From NCBI RefSeq assembly GCF_000381025.1, contig NZ_KB905819.1:310001-374000 (forward strand): a stretch of 64,000 nt of DNA, written 5' to 3'. The notes under the pieces are model-generated. The model saw nothing but the letters and a program-made list of their open reading frames with translations. It was not told the DNA's origin and did not search any database. Made by a program: the position numbers and the translations under genes. Origin of the DNA: Streptomyces sulphureus DSM 40104. Lineage in GTDB: Bacteria; Actinomycetota; Actinomycetes; Streptomycetales; Streptomycetaceae. Positions 1 through 7,864 of the stretch are shown here, one piece after another (position 1 is the first letter of the stretch; every line of letters begins with the position of its first letter).

Positions 1-1
1 T

Positions 2-622
2 GAGGACTCGGGCCTGCTTCCCTCGCTGCCTTTGCCGCTCGCCCCCTTGGTGCGGGTACCCACGCTCGTCCCGGCCGCTTATCACCCGCCCCAACCCGGT
101 GTCCGAGTACAGCCGGTCGCCCCGCCCAGCCCGCCGGATCCGCGCTTCCCAACCCTCTCCCCGCCCGAGCACCAGAGTTTTCAGACCTGGCTGTCCTCCT
201 TGCGGCCCGGCGACGTCTCCGGTGGCAAGCCGGCCGAGGTCGCCTACCAGAAGCGGGTGGCCGGGTATCCGGAGTACGAGGTGCCCATCCCGCTTGGCAT
301 CAGCGCGAACAGCACCCTCATGGTGGACGGTATGAGGGATCGCGACGGCATGGCCGTCGAGGCCAAGTACGTCAACAAGACCGACCAGCAGTGCTATCGC
401 TCCCTGGACGAGCTGCGGGAAAATCACCAGAGCAGCAAGAAGGACTTCCTGTACGCGAAGGACCGCCAAGAGCTGGTCAAGTACAACGCCGCACTCCATG
501 ACCCGCGGAACACAGAGCTGCGCGGGGTGGAGACGGTGACGAACAACCGTGAATCTGTCGCCTATTGGCGCGTGATGATGGCCGCCTACGGGGTCAAGGG
601 CTACGCGCGCCACGTTCCCTGA
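2..622 (+). CDS. Polymorphic toxin C-terminus, restriction-endonuclease-fold (Tox-REase-like), 5' truncated
   Basis: The reading frame is already open at the first bases of the window, so this is the C-terminal part (206 residues seen) of a longer protein. The first ~60 residues are a proline-rich linker. The last ~145 residues look like a toxin domain of the restriction-endonuclease fold: a conserved Asp in LMVDGMRD is followed by the strand AVEAKYV, giving the spaced D...ExK arrangement of PD-(D/E)xK nucleases, and the tail AYWRVMMAAYGVKGYARHVP resembles Tox-REase-2 domains of actinobacterial polymorphic toxins. The family is expected to cut nucleic acid in competitor cells after secretion. 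The next gene, 67 bp downstream, is a small acidic protein that fits as its immunity partner. The delivery part (for example a WXG100/ESX-type or RHS N-terminus) lies outside the window. The fold assignment is from motif reading only. Confidence 0.7.
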   Translation, partial: EDSGLLPSLPLPLAPLVRVPTLVPAAYHPPQPGVRVQPVAPPSPPDPRFPTLSPPEHQSFQTWLSSLRPGDVSGGKPAEVAYQKRVAGYPEYEVPIPLGISANSTLMVDGMRDRDGMAVEAKYVNKTDQQCYRSLDELRENHQSSKKDFLYAKDRQELVKYNAALHDPRNTELRGVETVTNNRESVAYWRVMMAAYGVKGYARHVP

Positions 623-689
623 CAGGCACCGCCGGAAAGAGAGTTGGCACCACCCATGGACCCTGCCGAGATCGGCCGAGCTCCGCACG

Positions 690-1106
690 ATGTACGTATT
701 CGGACCTGCTGACGGCCAGAGCTGGGGCCTGACCTTCGACGGTCTGAGCACCGCCCTGCGAGCCCGTACGCCAGAGGAGTTCGTGCGCATCGACGAGGAG
801 CCGCAGGGCCCTGCCCCCGGCGGGCCATCGATGCTCTTCGGCTTCACGCTGGAAGGCGAGACGCTTGAAGGCATCGCGGCGGAGAAGCCAGAAGGCGCCT
901 CGCTCCTCGACTCCACCACAGAAACGGCGGCCGACTTCGCTCTCTGGCTCAGGGAGAACATCGCCCCGGCGGGGAGCGCCATGGTGTTCAACACCGAGTG
1001 GGGCCTGGAAGAGGACCTGCCGGACACGCACCTCCCGGAGGAGTCCCGTGAAGCCATGATCGCGGCCTTCGTCCAGCACCTCGAAGACACCGGGAACCTC
1101 GACTGA
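690..1106 (+). CDS. Candidate immunity protein for the upstream nuclease toxin
   Basis: A 138-residue acidic cytoplasmic protein with no signal peptide or membrane segment, directly after the toxin C-terminus and on the same strand. I do not recognise its family. Small, acidic, single-domain proteins in this position behind polymorphic toxins are usually immunity proteins that bind the cognate toxin domain. The ATG at 690 is the first ATG in frame; no good ribosome site precedes it. An ATG at 656 is in another frame and is not used. Function is inferred from position alone. Confidence 0.6.
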   Translation: MYVFGPADGQSWGLTFDGLSTALRARTPEEFVRIDEEPQGPAPGGPSMLFGFTLEGETLEGIAAEKPEGASLLDSTTETAADFALWLRENIAPAGSAMVFNTEWGLEEDLPDTHLPEESREAMIAAFVQHLEDTGNLD

Positions 1107-1248
1107 ACGACTCCGAGGACAACGGCGTGCCGACGGGGAGGCTGCGGTGTTTGCCGCGAAACGACACTCGGACGGTGCCGCCGCTGTTGTACGAGTGGGA
1201 ACAATCGGGCCGGATGCGCACAGCATTTCGACGTCGATTCCCTGGGGG

Positions 1249-2418
1249 TCATTGCGCCTCGGCCGGATCATCGTCGAAGGCGAAGCTCAGCACCTCGTCG
1301 CGCAGACCTGCCACCACTTCTGCGTTGCGCAGCAATATCTTGGGCTCGTAGGTGAACGTCATCCTCAGGCGAGACATCCGCTCAAGGACCTCTTCGTCGG
1401 TCAGCTGCTCCGTCCACGCTGTAATGTCCGCAGCACTCGGAGCACCTTCGATCTGGCCGATCAGGTCGATGAGTCCGGGCCGGGCGATGGCAGCGCCCAG
1501 GCGCTGCTTGTGTCGCTCAGAGGCTGAGATCGTCGAGCCGGCCGCTATAGCAGCGCGCTCGTCCTCCTGCCCGACAGAGATTTCGTAGCGCGTCGGCAAT
1601 GCGGGCTCGGGCAAGTCCCCGCCAGCGATGAGGCGCGGCACCGCCTGAGTTCGGATCCACCAGGAGATCTCGTCGAGCTCCGTCATCAGCACGGGCCAGC
1701 GGTCCGTGCCCGGCCTGTTGATTCCGACCGTTGGGAATAGGGTCACAGGCACTTGAGTGCCCAGCGGCGTCTCGGCGATGACGTCGCCGACGCGGATCGG
1801 CTCCTCGGGTCTGGCCGGCAGATCCCGCATGGAGCGCGGCAACTGGTCGTCCCGGTACATGGCCGCGAGCCGGACCGCCGTGATCGCCGGCGTCCGGTGC
1901 TTCGCGTGGTTCGTGTGGAGCGTCAGGCGAGCCAAGGGGTGGCTGTGCGGTTCGTTGACGCGCTGGAAGGGTTGGAGGTTTTCGATCCTGCGCACGAGCT
2001 CGCTCCCGGCGCGGAGCGATGGCGGGCCGTTCTTCGCGCGCTTCCTTAACCACTCGTCGAACTTCTTGTAGGTGTCCGACGCGGGGATCTCGACCAGCTT
2101 GGCCGCCCGCTTGTCGAGCTGCCCGCCCTCAAGGAACTCGACTTCGGCGAAGAGTGTGTGCTCTAGTGCGGCGCGCAGCGCCACCAAGGCGTCGGCCACG
2201 AGCAGTGAGACCTTCCGCGGGATCGGGGCGACGTAAACGACCTCGGTGCGGCTGACAGAGCCAGCCGGGAGCTCGCGAAGGGTGAACGTGCCGCCGGGCT
2301 GGGCCTGATAGTCGAACAGCAGGTCGCCGACCTGACCGATCAGATCGTCCGCGTGCGACAGTGTCGCAGCAACTCCGAGATGCCGTTCCGGGATCCAGTC
2401 GTGCGTCGGCCTCGTCAC
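1249..2418 (-). CDS. Hypothetical protein, 389 aa
   Basis: A 389-residue soluble protein starting with GTG. Its start overlaps the stop of a short upstream minus-strand frame (GTGA), suggesting translational coupling. Residues ~70-90 (LLVADALVALRAALEH) resemble an alpha-helical motif (LRxALEH) common in uncharacterised bacterial proteins, followed by basic stretches (KKFDEWLRKRAKNG). No catalytic motif, signal peptide or membrane helix is visible. Third-position GC is strong, so it is very likely a real gene. It is convergent with the toxin/immunity pair and lies just outside the integrase end of the mobilizable element. I do not assign a function. Confidence 0.65.
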   Translation of the reverse strand: MTRPTHDWIPERHLGVAATLSHADDLIGQVGDLLFDYQAQPGGTFTLRELPAGSVSRTEVVYVAPIPRKVSLLVADALVALRAALEHTLFAEVEFLEGGQLDKRAAKLVEIPASDTYKKFDEWLRKRAKNGPPSLRAGSELVRRIENLQPFQRVNEPHSHPLARLTLHTNHAKHRTPAITAVRLAAMYRDDQLPRSMRDLPARPEEPIRVGDVIAETPLGTQVPVTLFPTVGINRPGTDRWPVLMTELDEISWWIRTQAVPRLIAGGDLPEPALPTRYEISVGQEDERAAIAAGSTISASERHKQRLGAAIARPGLIDLIGQIEGAPSAADITAWTEQLTDEEVLERMSRLRMTFTYEPKILLRNAEVVAGLRDEVLSFAFDDDPAEAQ

Positions 2419-2663
2419 GCCGTAATTCTACCGACCGCCCCTGCAAAACCCGTGGCCGGAGAGTCGTCCGCCGCGGGCGCCGCCTTCGACACGACCGCGG
2501 CGGTGCTCCTCACGGAGATCGCCTGATCTGGCCGCAGGAACACAGCCACCGACCATCTGACACCGTGAGCCGTTTCCAATCTCTGCCGCAGGTTGGCCAG
2601 TTCGCCTGACGGTACGTCGAAGCCCCTGGTAGATGGGTTCTCGACCAAGAAATCCGTCTCCAC
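2415..2663 (-). pseudogene. Short minus-strand frame, possibly a 5'-truncated gene
   Basis: An 82-residue frame that overlaps the following gene start by four bases (GTGA). The GTG at 2663 has no ribosome site, and the frame stays open upstream past 2700 with protein-like content (reads TERFPTSVPLVETDFLVENP across the nominal start). This looks like the 3' end of a gene whose 5' part was lost. The break would fall between here and the integrase, where an attachment-site junction would be expected. No family recognised; reality of the gene is uncertain. Confidence 0.3.
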
Positions 2664-2802
2664 CAGGGGGACTGAGGTTGGAAAACGCTCAGTAGCCTTC
2701 TGAACTGACCCGGGCCGAAGACCGGGATGGCGGGGTGTCGAGGGGCAGGCCCCGGCGGGGCGAGAGGCCGGAAGGTCGATTACGGGAGAGTCCGGGGCAG
2801 GC

Positions 2803-4398
2803 TTACGTGTCCTCGGCTTTGCCGTTCTTCCTCGCCTTCTTCTCCTGCTTCCCCTTCTTCTTCCGGCCCTTCTTGCCCTTGGCGGCCTTCTCAGACTTCG
2901 CCTTCCGCTGGATCGGGACCAGCCCGGCGGCGGCTTCGGCGGCGTCCTTGGCGACCTCAGGGAAGACGCTCTGGTAGATGTCGCGTGTGATCCGGGTGTC
3001 GCTGTGGCCGAGCGTCTCGGACACGATCTTCACGTCCACCCCGGCGGCGAGCATGAGCGTGGCCGCTCCGTGACGCAGGTCGTGCAGACGTATCGGTGGG
3101 AGTCCGGAGGAGGCGACGAGCCGCTCGAAGCGGTCCGTGATTTTGCCGGGGTGTAGCCAGGAGCCGTCCTCCTGAGTGAAGACCAGTCCGGTGTCCACCC
3201 AGCCCGACGCCCACTCCTCGCGTTCGGCGCGCTGACGCTTGCGATGCTGCTTGAGCACCCCGACAGTGTCGTCGTCGAGCGCGACGGGGCGGAAGCCGCT
3301 GTCGGTTTTCGGGTCGGACTCCTCGATCTCCCAGCCGTCCTGTACGAGTTGGGCCGTCACCGTGATGACATGACGCTCCAGGTCGGTCTCCGACCACATC
3401 TGCCCGCACGCCTCACCGCGACGCAGCCCGCGAAGGGCGATGAGGTGCCACATGGCATAGAGCCGATCGTCCGCCACGTGGTCGAGGAAGGCGCCGGTCT
3501 GCTCGGGCGTCCAGACCATGACGGGCGAGGGCTTCTCGCCGGTGACCTCCCACCTGGCCACACGCTCGTCGGTCCACACCAGAGCCTTCGGCTTACGTAC
3601 GGGATCGAGTTCGACGTGCGCGGCCGGATTGAACGTGATGATCTGCTGCGCCATCGCGTCGTTCAGCGCGGCGCGCAGCGTCCCGCGAATGCGCTGGCGA
3701 GTGGCCGCGCCAGTGGTGCGTCGGAAGGCCGGCATGGCGTCGATCGCAGCCTTCATGGCCTTCCGGCGGGCGCGGTGCTCAGCCCCCTTCCACGGAACCG
3801 TTGCCAACTCGTCCACGGCCGCTCGCCGTTGCGCGTTCTGCTCCTCGATCTCGGCGTTGGCGTCCGAGATGGCCGTGAACATGTCCGTGAGGTGAGTGAC
3901 ACGGAGCCGGTCGAGACGCCGCCTGCCGAGGTGCGGCTTCAGGTGCACGCGGATGTCGGTCTCGTACCGGGTGACGCTGGACTTGCGTACGCGCTTGGAC
4001 GCCAACCACCGGTCCAACCACTCGGCAACCGTGAGCCGACCGATCAGCTCCTGCCCTGAGTTGAGCCGCCGTCGCGTCTCTTCGACATCCGGTAGCGGCG
4101 ACTTGTCGTCGGCCACCTCTTCCAGCATCTCGGCGATGAGGGAGATGCCTTCGGGATCCCCGGCGTCGGGGATGCTGAGGAGGGCACGTATGTGGTCGAG
4201 GTCGGCCTGGGCGGCCTTGAGCGTCTCGTAGCCGGCGCGGTTGAAGGCACGGCGGGTGCCGTCGTCGTGGTTCGGCAGCTCCTGGCGGATGGAGTAGGTG
4301 CCGTGCTTGCGGCTGCTGCGCTTGGGACAGGACGTGCCGAGCGGCTTTCCGGTCTCGGGGTCGCGGCAGTAGCAGCGGCGGTAGGTGGAGCCCTTCAA
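2803..4398 (-). CDS. int: Tyrosine site-specific recombinase (integrase)
   Basis: A 531-residue integrase of the kind carried by actinomycete integrative elements. It should catalyse integration and excision of the surrounding element. The N-terminus has a Cys-rich arm (YRRCYCRDPETGKPLG), then a SAM-like core-binding domain (~120-290). The catalytic domain shows the Arg box LRGLRRGE (~R323), the HxxR box HDLRHGAA (~439) and the nucleophile region LGHSDTRITRDIYQSVFP (Tyr ~474). A very Lys-rich tail (~40 residues) follows. The same frame stays open for 210 codons upstream, but the better start is TTG at 4398: it has GAGGAG nine bases upstream and overlaps the regulator's TGA stop. The gene is the outermost of the element, as usual for integrases, although no matching att sequence was identified beside it. 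Confidence 0.9.
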   Translation of the reverse strand: MKGSTYRRCYCRDPETGKPLGTSCPKRSSRKHGTYSIRQELPNHDDGTRRAFNRAGYETLKAAQADLDHIRALLSIPDAGDPEGISLIAEMLEEVADDKSPLPDVEETRRRLNSGQELIGRLTVAEWLDRWLASKRVRKSSVTRYETDIRVHLKPHLGRRRLDRLRVTHLTDMFTAISDANAEIEEQNAQRRAAVDELATVPWKGAEHRARRKAMKAAIDAMPAFRRTTGAATRQRIRGTLRAALNDAMAQQIITFNPAAHVELDPVRKPKALVWTDERVARWEVTGEKPSPVMVWTPEQTGAFLDHVADDRLYAMWHLIALRGLRRGEACGQMWSETDLERHVITVTAQLVQDGWEIEESDPKTDSGFRPVALDDDTVGVLKQHRKRQRAEREEWASGWVDTGLVFTQEDGSWLHPGKITDRFERLVASSGLPPIRLHDLRHGAATLMLAAGVDVKIVSETLGHSDTRITRDIYQSVFPEVAKDAAEAAAGLVPIQRKAKSEKAAKGKKGRKKKGKQEKKARKNGKAEDT

Positions 4399-5060
4399 TC
4401 TTCGTTCTCCTCGGGGGCGTTCAGGTCGTGCGGGTGCTCGTCGATGAATTCGAGCCCGGGGGCAAGGAGGGGCAGGTGGAGGCCCTCGCTGCGCATCTGG
4501 GCTCTGATGCGGCGGAGAGTGTCGTGGTCCTCCGTCGCGAGCTGCTCGAAGTGCTCGGCGGAGCGCAGGGCTCTCGCGCGCCGCTCGGGGTTGGGGGCGG
4601 TACTGCCGTGGTGGCGGTAGTAGTTGCTCTGGTAGGCCGCGTCCTGGGCCGAGTCGAGGGCGTCGTGGTGCATGCGGAAGAGGCGCAGGCTCCAGTCGGA
4701 GTCGAGACTGTCTTCCTCGCCGGTGAACCAGCTCAGCGCTCTCCAGGCGGGGACGGGATCGCGCAGGGGGAGTGCCTGGTATTCGTCGATGCGGCCGACC
4801 GGGATGATCAGGCTGATCGGGTTCGTGTGCAGGGCTTTGGCCAGGACCATGACCTCGGTCAGGGGCAGGTTGGTGCGGCGGCCAGATTCCATGTTGGCGA
4901 TCACGTTGCGGGGGATGGGGTAGCCGATCTCCTCGCATGCATCGGCCACCTCCTGCGCGCTCATGTCCAACTCCTTCCTGCGTCGACGGACTTCTGCCGC
5001 GACGGTGGCGACGACCTGGGTCGACCACTCCGGAACATCATCCTCGTCAGCATGTGTCAT
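4395..5060 (-). CDS. XRE-family transcriptional regulator of the mobilizable element
   Basis: A 221-residue DNA-binding protein. Residues ~20-75 form a lambda-repressor-type HTH: VAAEVRRRRKELDMSAQEVA, then a recognition helix region around PRNVIANMESGRRTNLPLTE. The remainder is a helical domain without recognised motif. It is transcribed with the integrase (stop and integrase TTG start overlap) and divergently from the small excisionase-like gene, the layout of a repressor controlling integration versus excision. The ATG at 5060 has no ribosome site, and TACTGT at 5067-5072 (complement) could be a -10 box that gives a leaderless message; that point is inference. Confidence 0.85.
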   Translation of the reverse strand: MTHADEDDVPEWSTQVVATVAAEVRRRRKELDMSAQEVADACEEIGYPIPRNVIANMESGRRTNLPLTEVMVLAKALHTNPISLIIPVGRIDEYQALPLRDPVPAWRALSWFTGEEDSLDSDWSLRLFRMHHDALDSAQDAAYQSNYYRHHGSTAPNPERRARALRSAEHFEQLATEDHDTLRRIRAQMRSEGLHLPLLAPGLEFIDEHPHDLNAPEENED

Positions 5061-5158
5061 GAAGACACAGTAGCTTGGTCATAGTGGTTACGGACATCGC
5101 GGCCCCGCGTGTCATCAGTGCGCCTGGGCCGGTACGCAACACGAGAACGGAGCCCTGC

Positions 5159-5407
5159 ATGGGAGAGATCGAAAACGCCGGGATGCAGCGCGGCATGAGC
5201 CGTGCCGAGCTGCTCGCACTCCCCGCGGCGATCGATCTGGAAACGAGTAACCGCGCTCTTGCCCTGGGGCGCAGCAAGGGGTACGACCTCGCCCAGCGAG
5301 GCCAGTACCCGTGCCGGCTGCTGCGGCTGGGCAACGCCTACCGGGTGGTGACGGCGGAGCTTCAGGCTCTGCTGGGGGTGAGTGCCGATGAGCGTGAGGC
5401 GGCGTGA
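5159..5407 (+). CDS. Small HTH/excisionase-like DNA-binding protein
   Basis: An 82-residue protein starting at ATG 5159, preceded by ACGGAG eight bases upstream; a longer in-frame TTG start at 5075 lacks a ribosome site. The core (LPAAIDLETSNRALALGRSK, then YDLAQRGQYPCRLLRLGNAYRV) matches the MerR/excisionase-type winged helix found in Streptomyces integrative elements, in which a helix is chosen by 'GRSKGYDLA' and followed by a wing 'G..YRV'. Such proteins usually act as recombination directionality factors or as local regulators. It is divergent from the XRE-int pair, consistent with a switch. Assignment rests on pattern and context. Confidence 0.75.
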   Translation: MGEIENAGMQRGMSRAELLALPAAIDLETSNRALALGRSKGYDLAQRGQYPCRLLRLGNAYRVVTAELQALLGVSADEREAA

Positions 5408-5505
5408 GCGCCGGGACCGTACACGGGCAGGTTGTGTCGCAGAGGCGCAATCTGCGTGGACTGTGCGGCGCGGTCGACGTACTGTCTCGTGGCCCGGACA
5501 CAAAG

Positions 5506-5535
5506 CGGCCCCCGGCGCTGGAACGCCGAGGGCCG
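5506..5535. terminator. Long hairpin in the DUF3631 leader (first of two)
   Basis: Twelve-base arms (5506-5517 and 5524-5535, one mismatch) around a 6-base loop CTGGAA. No T-tract follows, so it is more likely an attenuator-like or processing structure than a simple terminator. It lies between the excisionase-like gene and the DUF3631 gene. Confidence 0.5.
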
Positions 5536-5575
5536 GAGTGTCCTCAACTGAACGCCCGTAGCTGAACGATCGAGT

Positions 5576-5612
5576 CGGTGGGTGCGGGGCCTAGCCCGCC
5601 CCGTACCCACCG
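5576..5612. promoter_or_regulatory. Second long hairpin abutting the DUF3631 ribosome site
   Basis: Arms 5576-5590 and 5598-5612 pair over 15 bases with one G-T wobble around a 7-base loop. The ribosome site GTGAGGA follows immediately, then ATG at 5627. A structure directly upstream of the Shine-Dalgarno could control translation of the ATPase gene, or form a DNA hairpin used in replication. Confidence 0.45.
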
Positions 5613-5626
5613 GGTGAGGAACGCTT

Positions 5627-7078
5627 ATGCCCGACGACTCTACGACGCCGCCCTCGCCGAGCGCATCCCCGAAATGCGTGTGGCCTCCGGCGGCGGTCCC
5701 CGGCCAGGGGCACCGCCCAGGCAGGGGCCGGGAGGACGGAGCGCCCGAGGACCAGTCTCCAGTAACTGCGGTCCAGGGGACCGACTCTGAGGACGAACCA
5801 GGAAACACACTGGTCAGTGGCGGACCCGAGGCGCGTCCTGTGGTGTCCGAACCATCGGTCCCCGAAGGAGCGGACCGGTCCGGGACCGGCGAGGTCAGCG
5901 CGGACCAGACGGACTGGCCCGCGGGGGCCGGACTACACGAACCATCCGGACCGGACCACGCGCGGACCGCGGGTGAGGGAGCCGAGCTGCTGGACGAACT
6001 GCGCTCCGCCATCGCCCGGTACGTGCTCCTGCCGGGCCAAGAGGCTCTGGATGCGGTCACGTTGTGGGTTGCGGCCACGCACCTGCAGCCCGCCTTCCAG
6101 CACCCGCCCCGGTTGGCGGTGGTCGGTCCGGCGAAGCGGTGCGGGAAGTCGCGGCTGCTGGATGTGGTCACCGAGACCGTGCACAAGCCGGTGATCACGG
6201 TCAATGCCAGTACGGCGGCGGTCTTCCGGTCGGTGACCGAGGAGCCGCCGACCCTGCTGGTGGATGAGGCGGACACGCTGTTCGGCAGTCCGAAGGTGGC
6301 GGAGAAGAACGAGGACCTGCGTGGCCTGTTGAACGCCGGTCACCAGCGCAACCGTCCTGCGCTGCGGATTGCCGGGCCGGAGCACAAGCCGGTCGAGTAT
6401 CCGACCTTCGCCATGGCTGCGTTGGCCGGGATCGGTGACCTGCCGGACACCATCATGGACCGGTCGATCGTGGTGCGGATGCGACGGCGGGCGCCGGGTG
6501 AGAAGGTCGCCGCCTTCCGGGCCCGCCGGGACACCCCGCACCTGCATGAGCTGCGTGACCGGCTGTCCGCCTGGACTGACCGGATCTCCGGTCAGGCGGT
6601 CACCCGGGAGCCGCCGATGCCGGTCGAGGACCGTGCGGCGGACACCTGGGAGCCGCTGGCGGTGGTCGCTGACCTGGCGGGCGGTCACTGGCCGGCCACC
6701 GCGCGGTCAGCGTGCAAGACGATGTCCGCCTACGAGGCCGGTCAGGACGAGGAGGGCGGACTGAAGGTCCGCATCCTCGCCGACATCCGCACCGCCTTCG
6801 CCTCCTACGGCAACCCGGAGACCCTCTCCACCGCCCACCTGCTGACCGCCCTCAAGCGGGACGAAGAGGCGCCCTGGAATGACTACGGGCGCAACGGCCT
6901 GGAGGGACGAGGGCTTCGGGTGCTGCTGAACGACTACGGCATCCACTCGGTCAACGTCCGCTTCCCCGACGGCAGTCAGGTCAAGGGCTTCCACCGGAAC
7001 ATGTTCCTGGATGCCTGGCGACGCTACTGCCCCCTCCCCGAGGCCCCGGCCGACGTTCCGCCCGCGGCCGGTACCTGA
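5627..7078 (+). CDS. DUF3631 domain ATPase-like protein of the mobilizable element
   Basis: A 483-residue protein typical of actinobacterial integrative elements and phages. The first ~120 residues are acidic, proline/glycine-rich and probably disordered. A P-loop-like segment GPAKRCGKSRL (~167-177) and a Walker-B-like PTLLVDEADTLF (~208-219) form an ATPase core, followed by an arginine-rich stretch DTIMDRSIVVRMRRR typical of the family. The C-terminal half is the DUF3631 region, with a winged-helix-like end around LLNDYGIHSV. The role is not established; helicase-like replication or maintenance functions are usually proposed from context. Start ATG 5627 has GAGGA seven bases upstream. It is first in the DUF3631-mobC-relaxase run. 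Confidence 0.85.
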   Translation: MPDDSTTPPSPSASPKCVWPPAAVPGQGHRPGRGREDGAPEDQSPVTAVQGTDSEDEPGNTLVSGGPEARPVVSEPSVPEGADRSGTGEVSADQTDWPAGAGLHEPSGPDHARTAGEGAELLDELRSAIARYVLLPGQEALDAVTLWVAATHLQPAFQHPPRLAVVGPAKRCGKSRLLDVVTETVHKPVITVNASTAAVFRSVTEEPPTLLVDEADTLFGSPKVAEKNEDLRGLLNAGHQRNRPALRIAGPEHKPVEYPTFAMAALAGIGDLPDTIMDRSIVVRMRRRAPGEKVAAFRARRDTPHLHELRDRLSAWTDRISGQAVTREPPMPVEDRAADTWEPLAVVADLAGGHWPATARSACKTMSAYEAGQDEEGGLKVRILADIRTAFASYGNPETLSTAHLLTALKRDEEAPWNDYGRNGLEGRGLRVLLNDYGIHSVNVRFPDGSQVKGFHRNMFLDAWRRYCPLPEAPADVPPAAGT

Positions 7079-7101
7079 CCCGTATCGACCCGCCCCACTC
7101 G

Positions 7102-7125
7102 TCCCCGCGCAGGTCAGCGCGGGGA
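7102..7125. terminator. GC-rich hairpin after the DUF3631 gene
   Basis: Nine-base perfect arms (7102-7110 and 7117-7125) with loop AGGTCA, 23 bases after the DUF3631 stop. No T-tract follows. It may weaken readthrough into mobC or belong to the transfer-origin region described next. Confidence 0.4.
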
Positions 7126-7165
7126 TGGGTCTCTTCCCCGCAACGAGTCGACCCGTCCCACCCCG

Positions 7166-7204
7166 CCAACCCGTCCCAGCCTGCCCAGGGCTGCAACGGG
7201 TGGG
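7166..7204. other. Candidate transfer origin (oriT) region
   Basis: The 160-bp gap in front of mobC holds nested inverted repeats: outer arms CCAACCCGT / ACGGGTGGG (7166-7174 and 7196-7204, one mismatch) and inner arms CAGCC / GGCTG. Relaxase systems with MobC generally keep oriT immediately upstream of these genes. No nic site could be identified by eye, so this is placement plus structure only. Confidence 0.35.
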
Positions 7205-7240
7205 ACGAGTGCAACGCCAACCCTGCCCAGGAGAACAGCC

Positions 7241-7864
7241 ATGCCCGAACACCACCCCGCGGACACCCCCATGCCCAACGCCAGTGATCGCGCAGCAAGG
7301 TATCCCGTTGGACCGTCCAAGGCCGGTTCCAACGGGGGTGCCTCCGCCCCGGGGGTGGCGGAGGCGAGCGGGCACCAGGGGGTGCCCGCACAGGCGGCGG
7401 CTGCCGTTGGCATCGGCCGCGCTGCGGAGGAGGCCGCGCTGCATCGCATCGCCCGACGTCGTCGGCGTAAGGACGTACAGCGGCGGGAGCGGGTCGATGT
7501 GCGTTACAGCACCGAGGAGAAGGCGAAAATCCTCGCCGAGGCCCGGTCGTTGAACATCGCGGGCGCCCACCTGGTGGGTGCCGCGGTCATGGCCTACCTG
7601 GACGGCGATCTGGCTCTGCCGGGCCAGCGCACCGCGATCGATGACCTCATCGACGAACTCGCTGCGCTGCGCGCCCAGATCGCTCCCGTCGGGAACAACG
7701 TGAACCAGATCGCCTTCCGGCTCAACAGCGGCGGCAGCCCACAGTCTGTGGACGCCGCCGTTCTGGAACGGGTCGAGCAGGCGCTGGAGACCGCCCAGGC
7801 CACGGTGGCGGCGATCGACACCGCTTCCTACAAGGCAGCGGCCAGCCGAGCGAGGGCCACATGA
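7241..7864 (+). CDS. mobC: MobC-family relaxosome protein
   Basis: A 207-residue mobilization accessory protein. Residues ~80-110 carry an arginine-rich ribbon-helix-helix-like region (RRRRRKDVQRRERVDVRYS). Residues ~146-162 show the MobC signature APVGNNVNQIAFRLNSGG, followed by a helical end. MobC proteins bind at oriT and help the relaxase to nick. The stop overlaps the relaxase start (ATGA), so the two are translationally coupled. The N-terminal ~75 residues are low-complexity and may include an overlong start; the ATG at 7262 (MPNASDRAARYP) is also possible. Confidence 0.85.
   Translation: MPEHHPADTPMPNASDRAARYPVGPSKAGSNGGASAPGVAEASGHQGVPAQAAAAVGIGRAAEEAALHRIARRRRRKDVQRRERVDVRYSTEEKAKILAEARSLNIAGAHLVGAAVMAYLDGDLALPGQRTAIDDLIDELAALRAQIAPVGNNVNQIAFRLNSGGSPQSVDAAVLERVEQALETAQATVAAIDTASYKAAASRARAT

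Noticed and set aside
4399..5028. N-terminal extension of the integrase frame (to a 741-aa protein)
   Set aside because: It overlaps the XRE gene in another frame, is Arg/Pro-rich like an antisense-phase shadow, and a TTG start with a good ribosome site exists at 4398.
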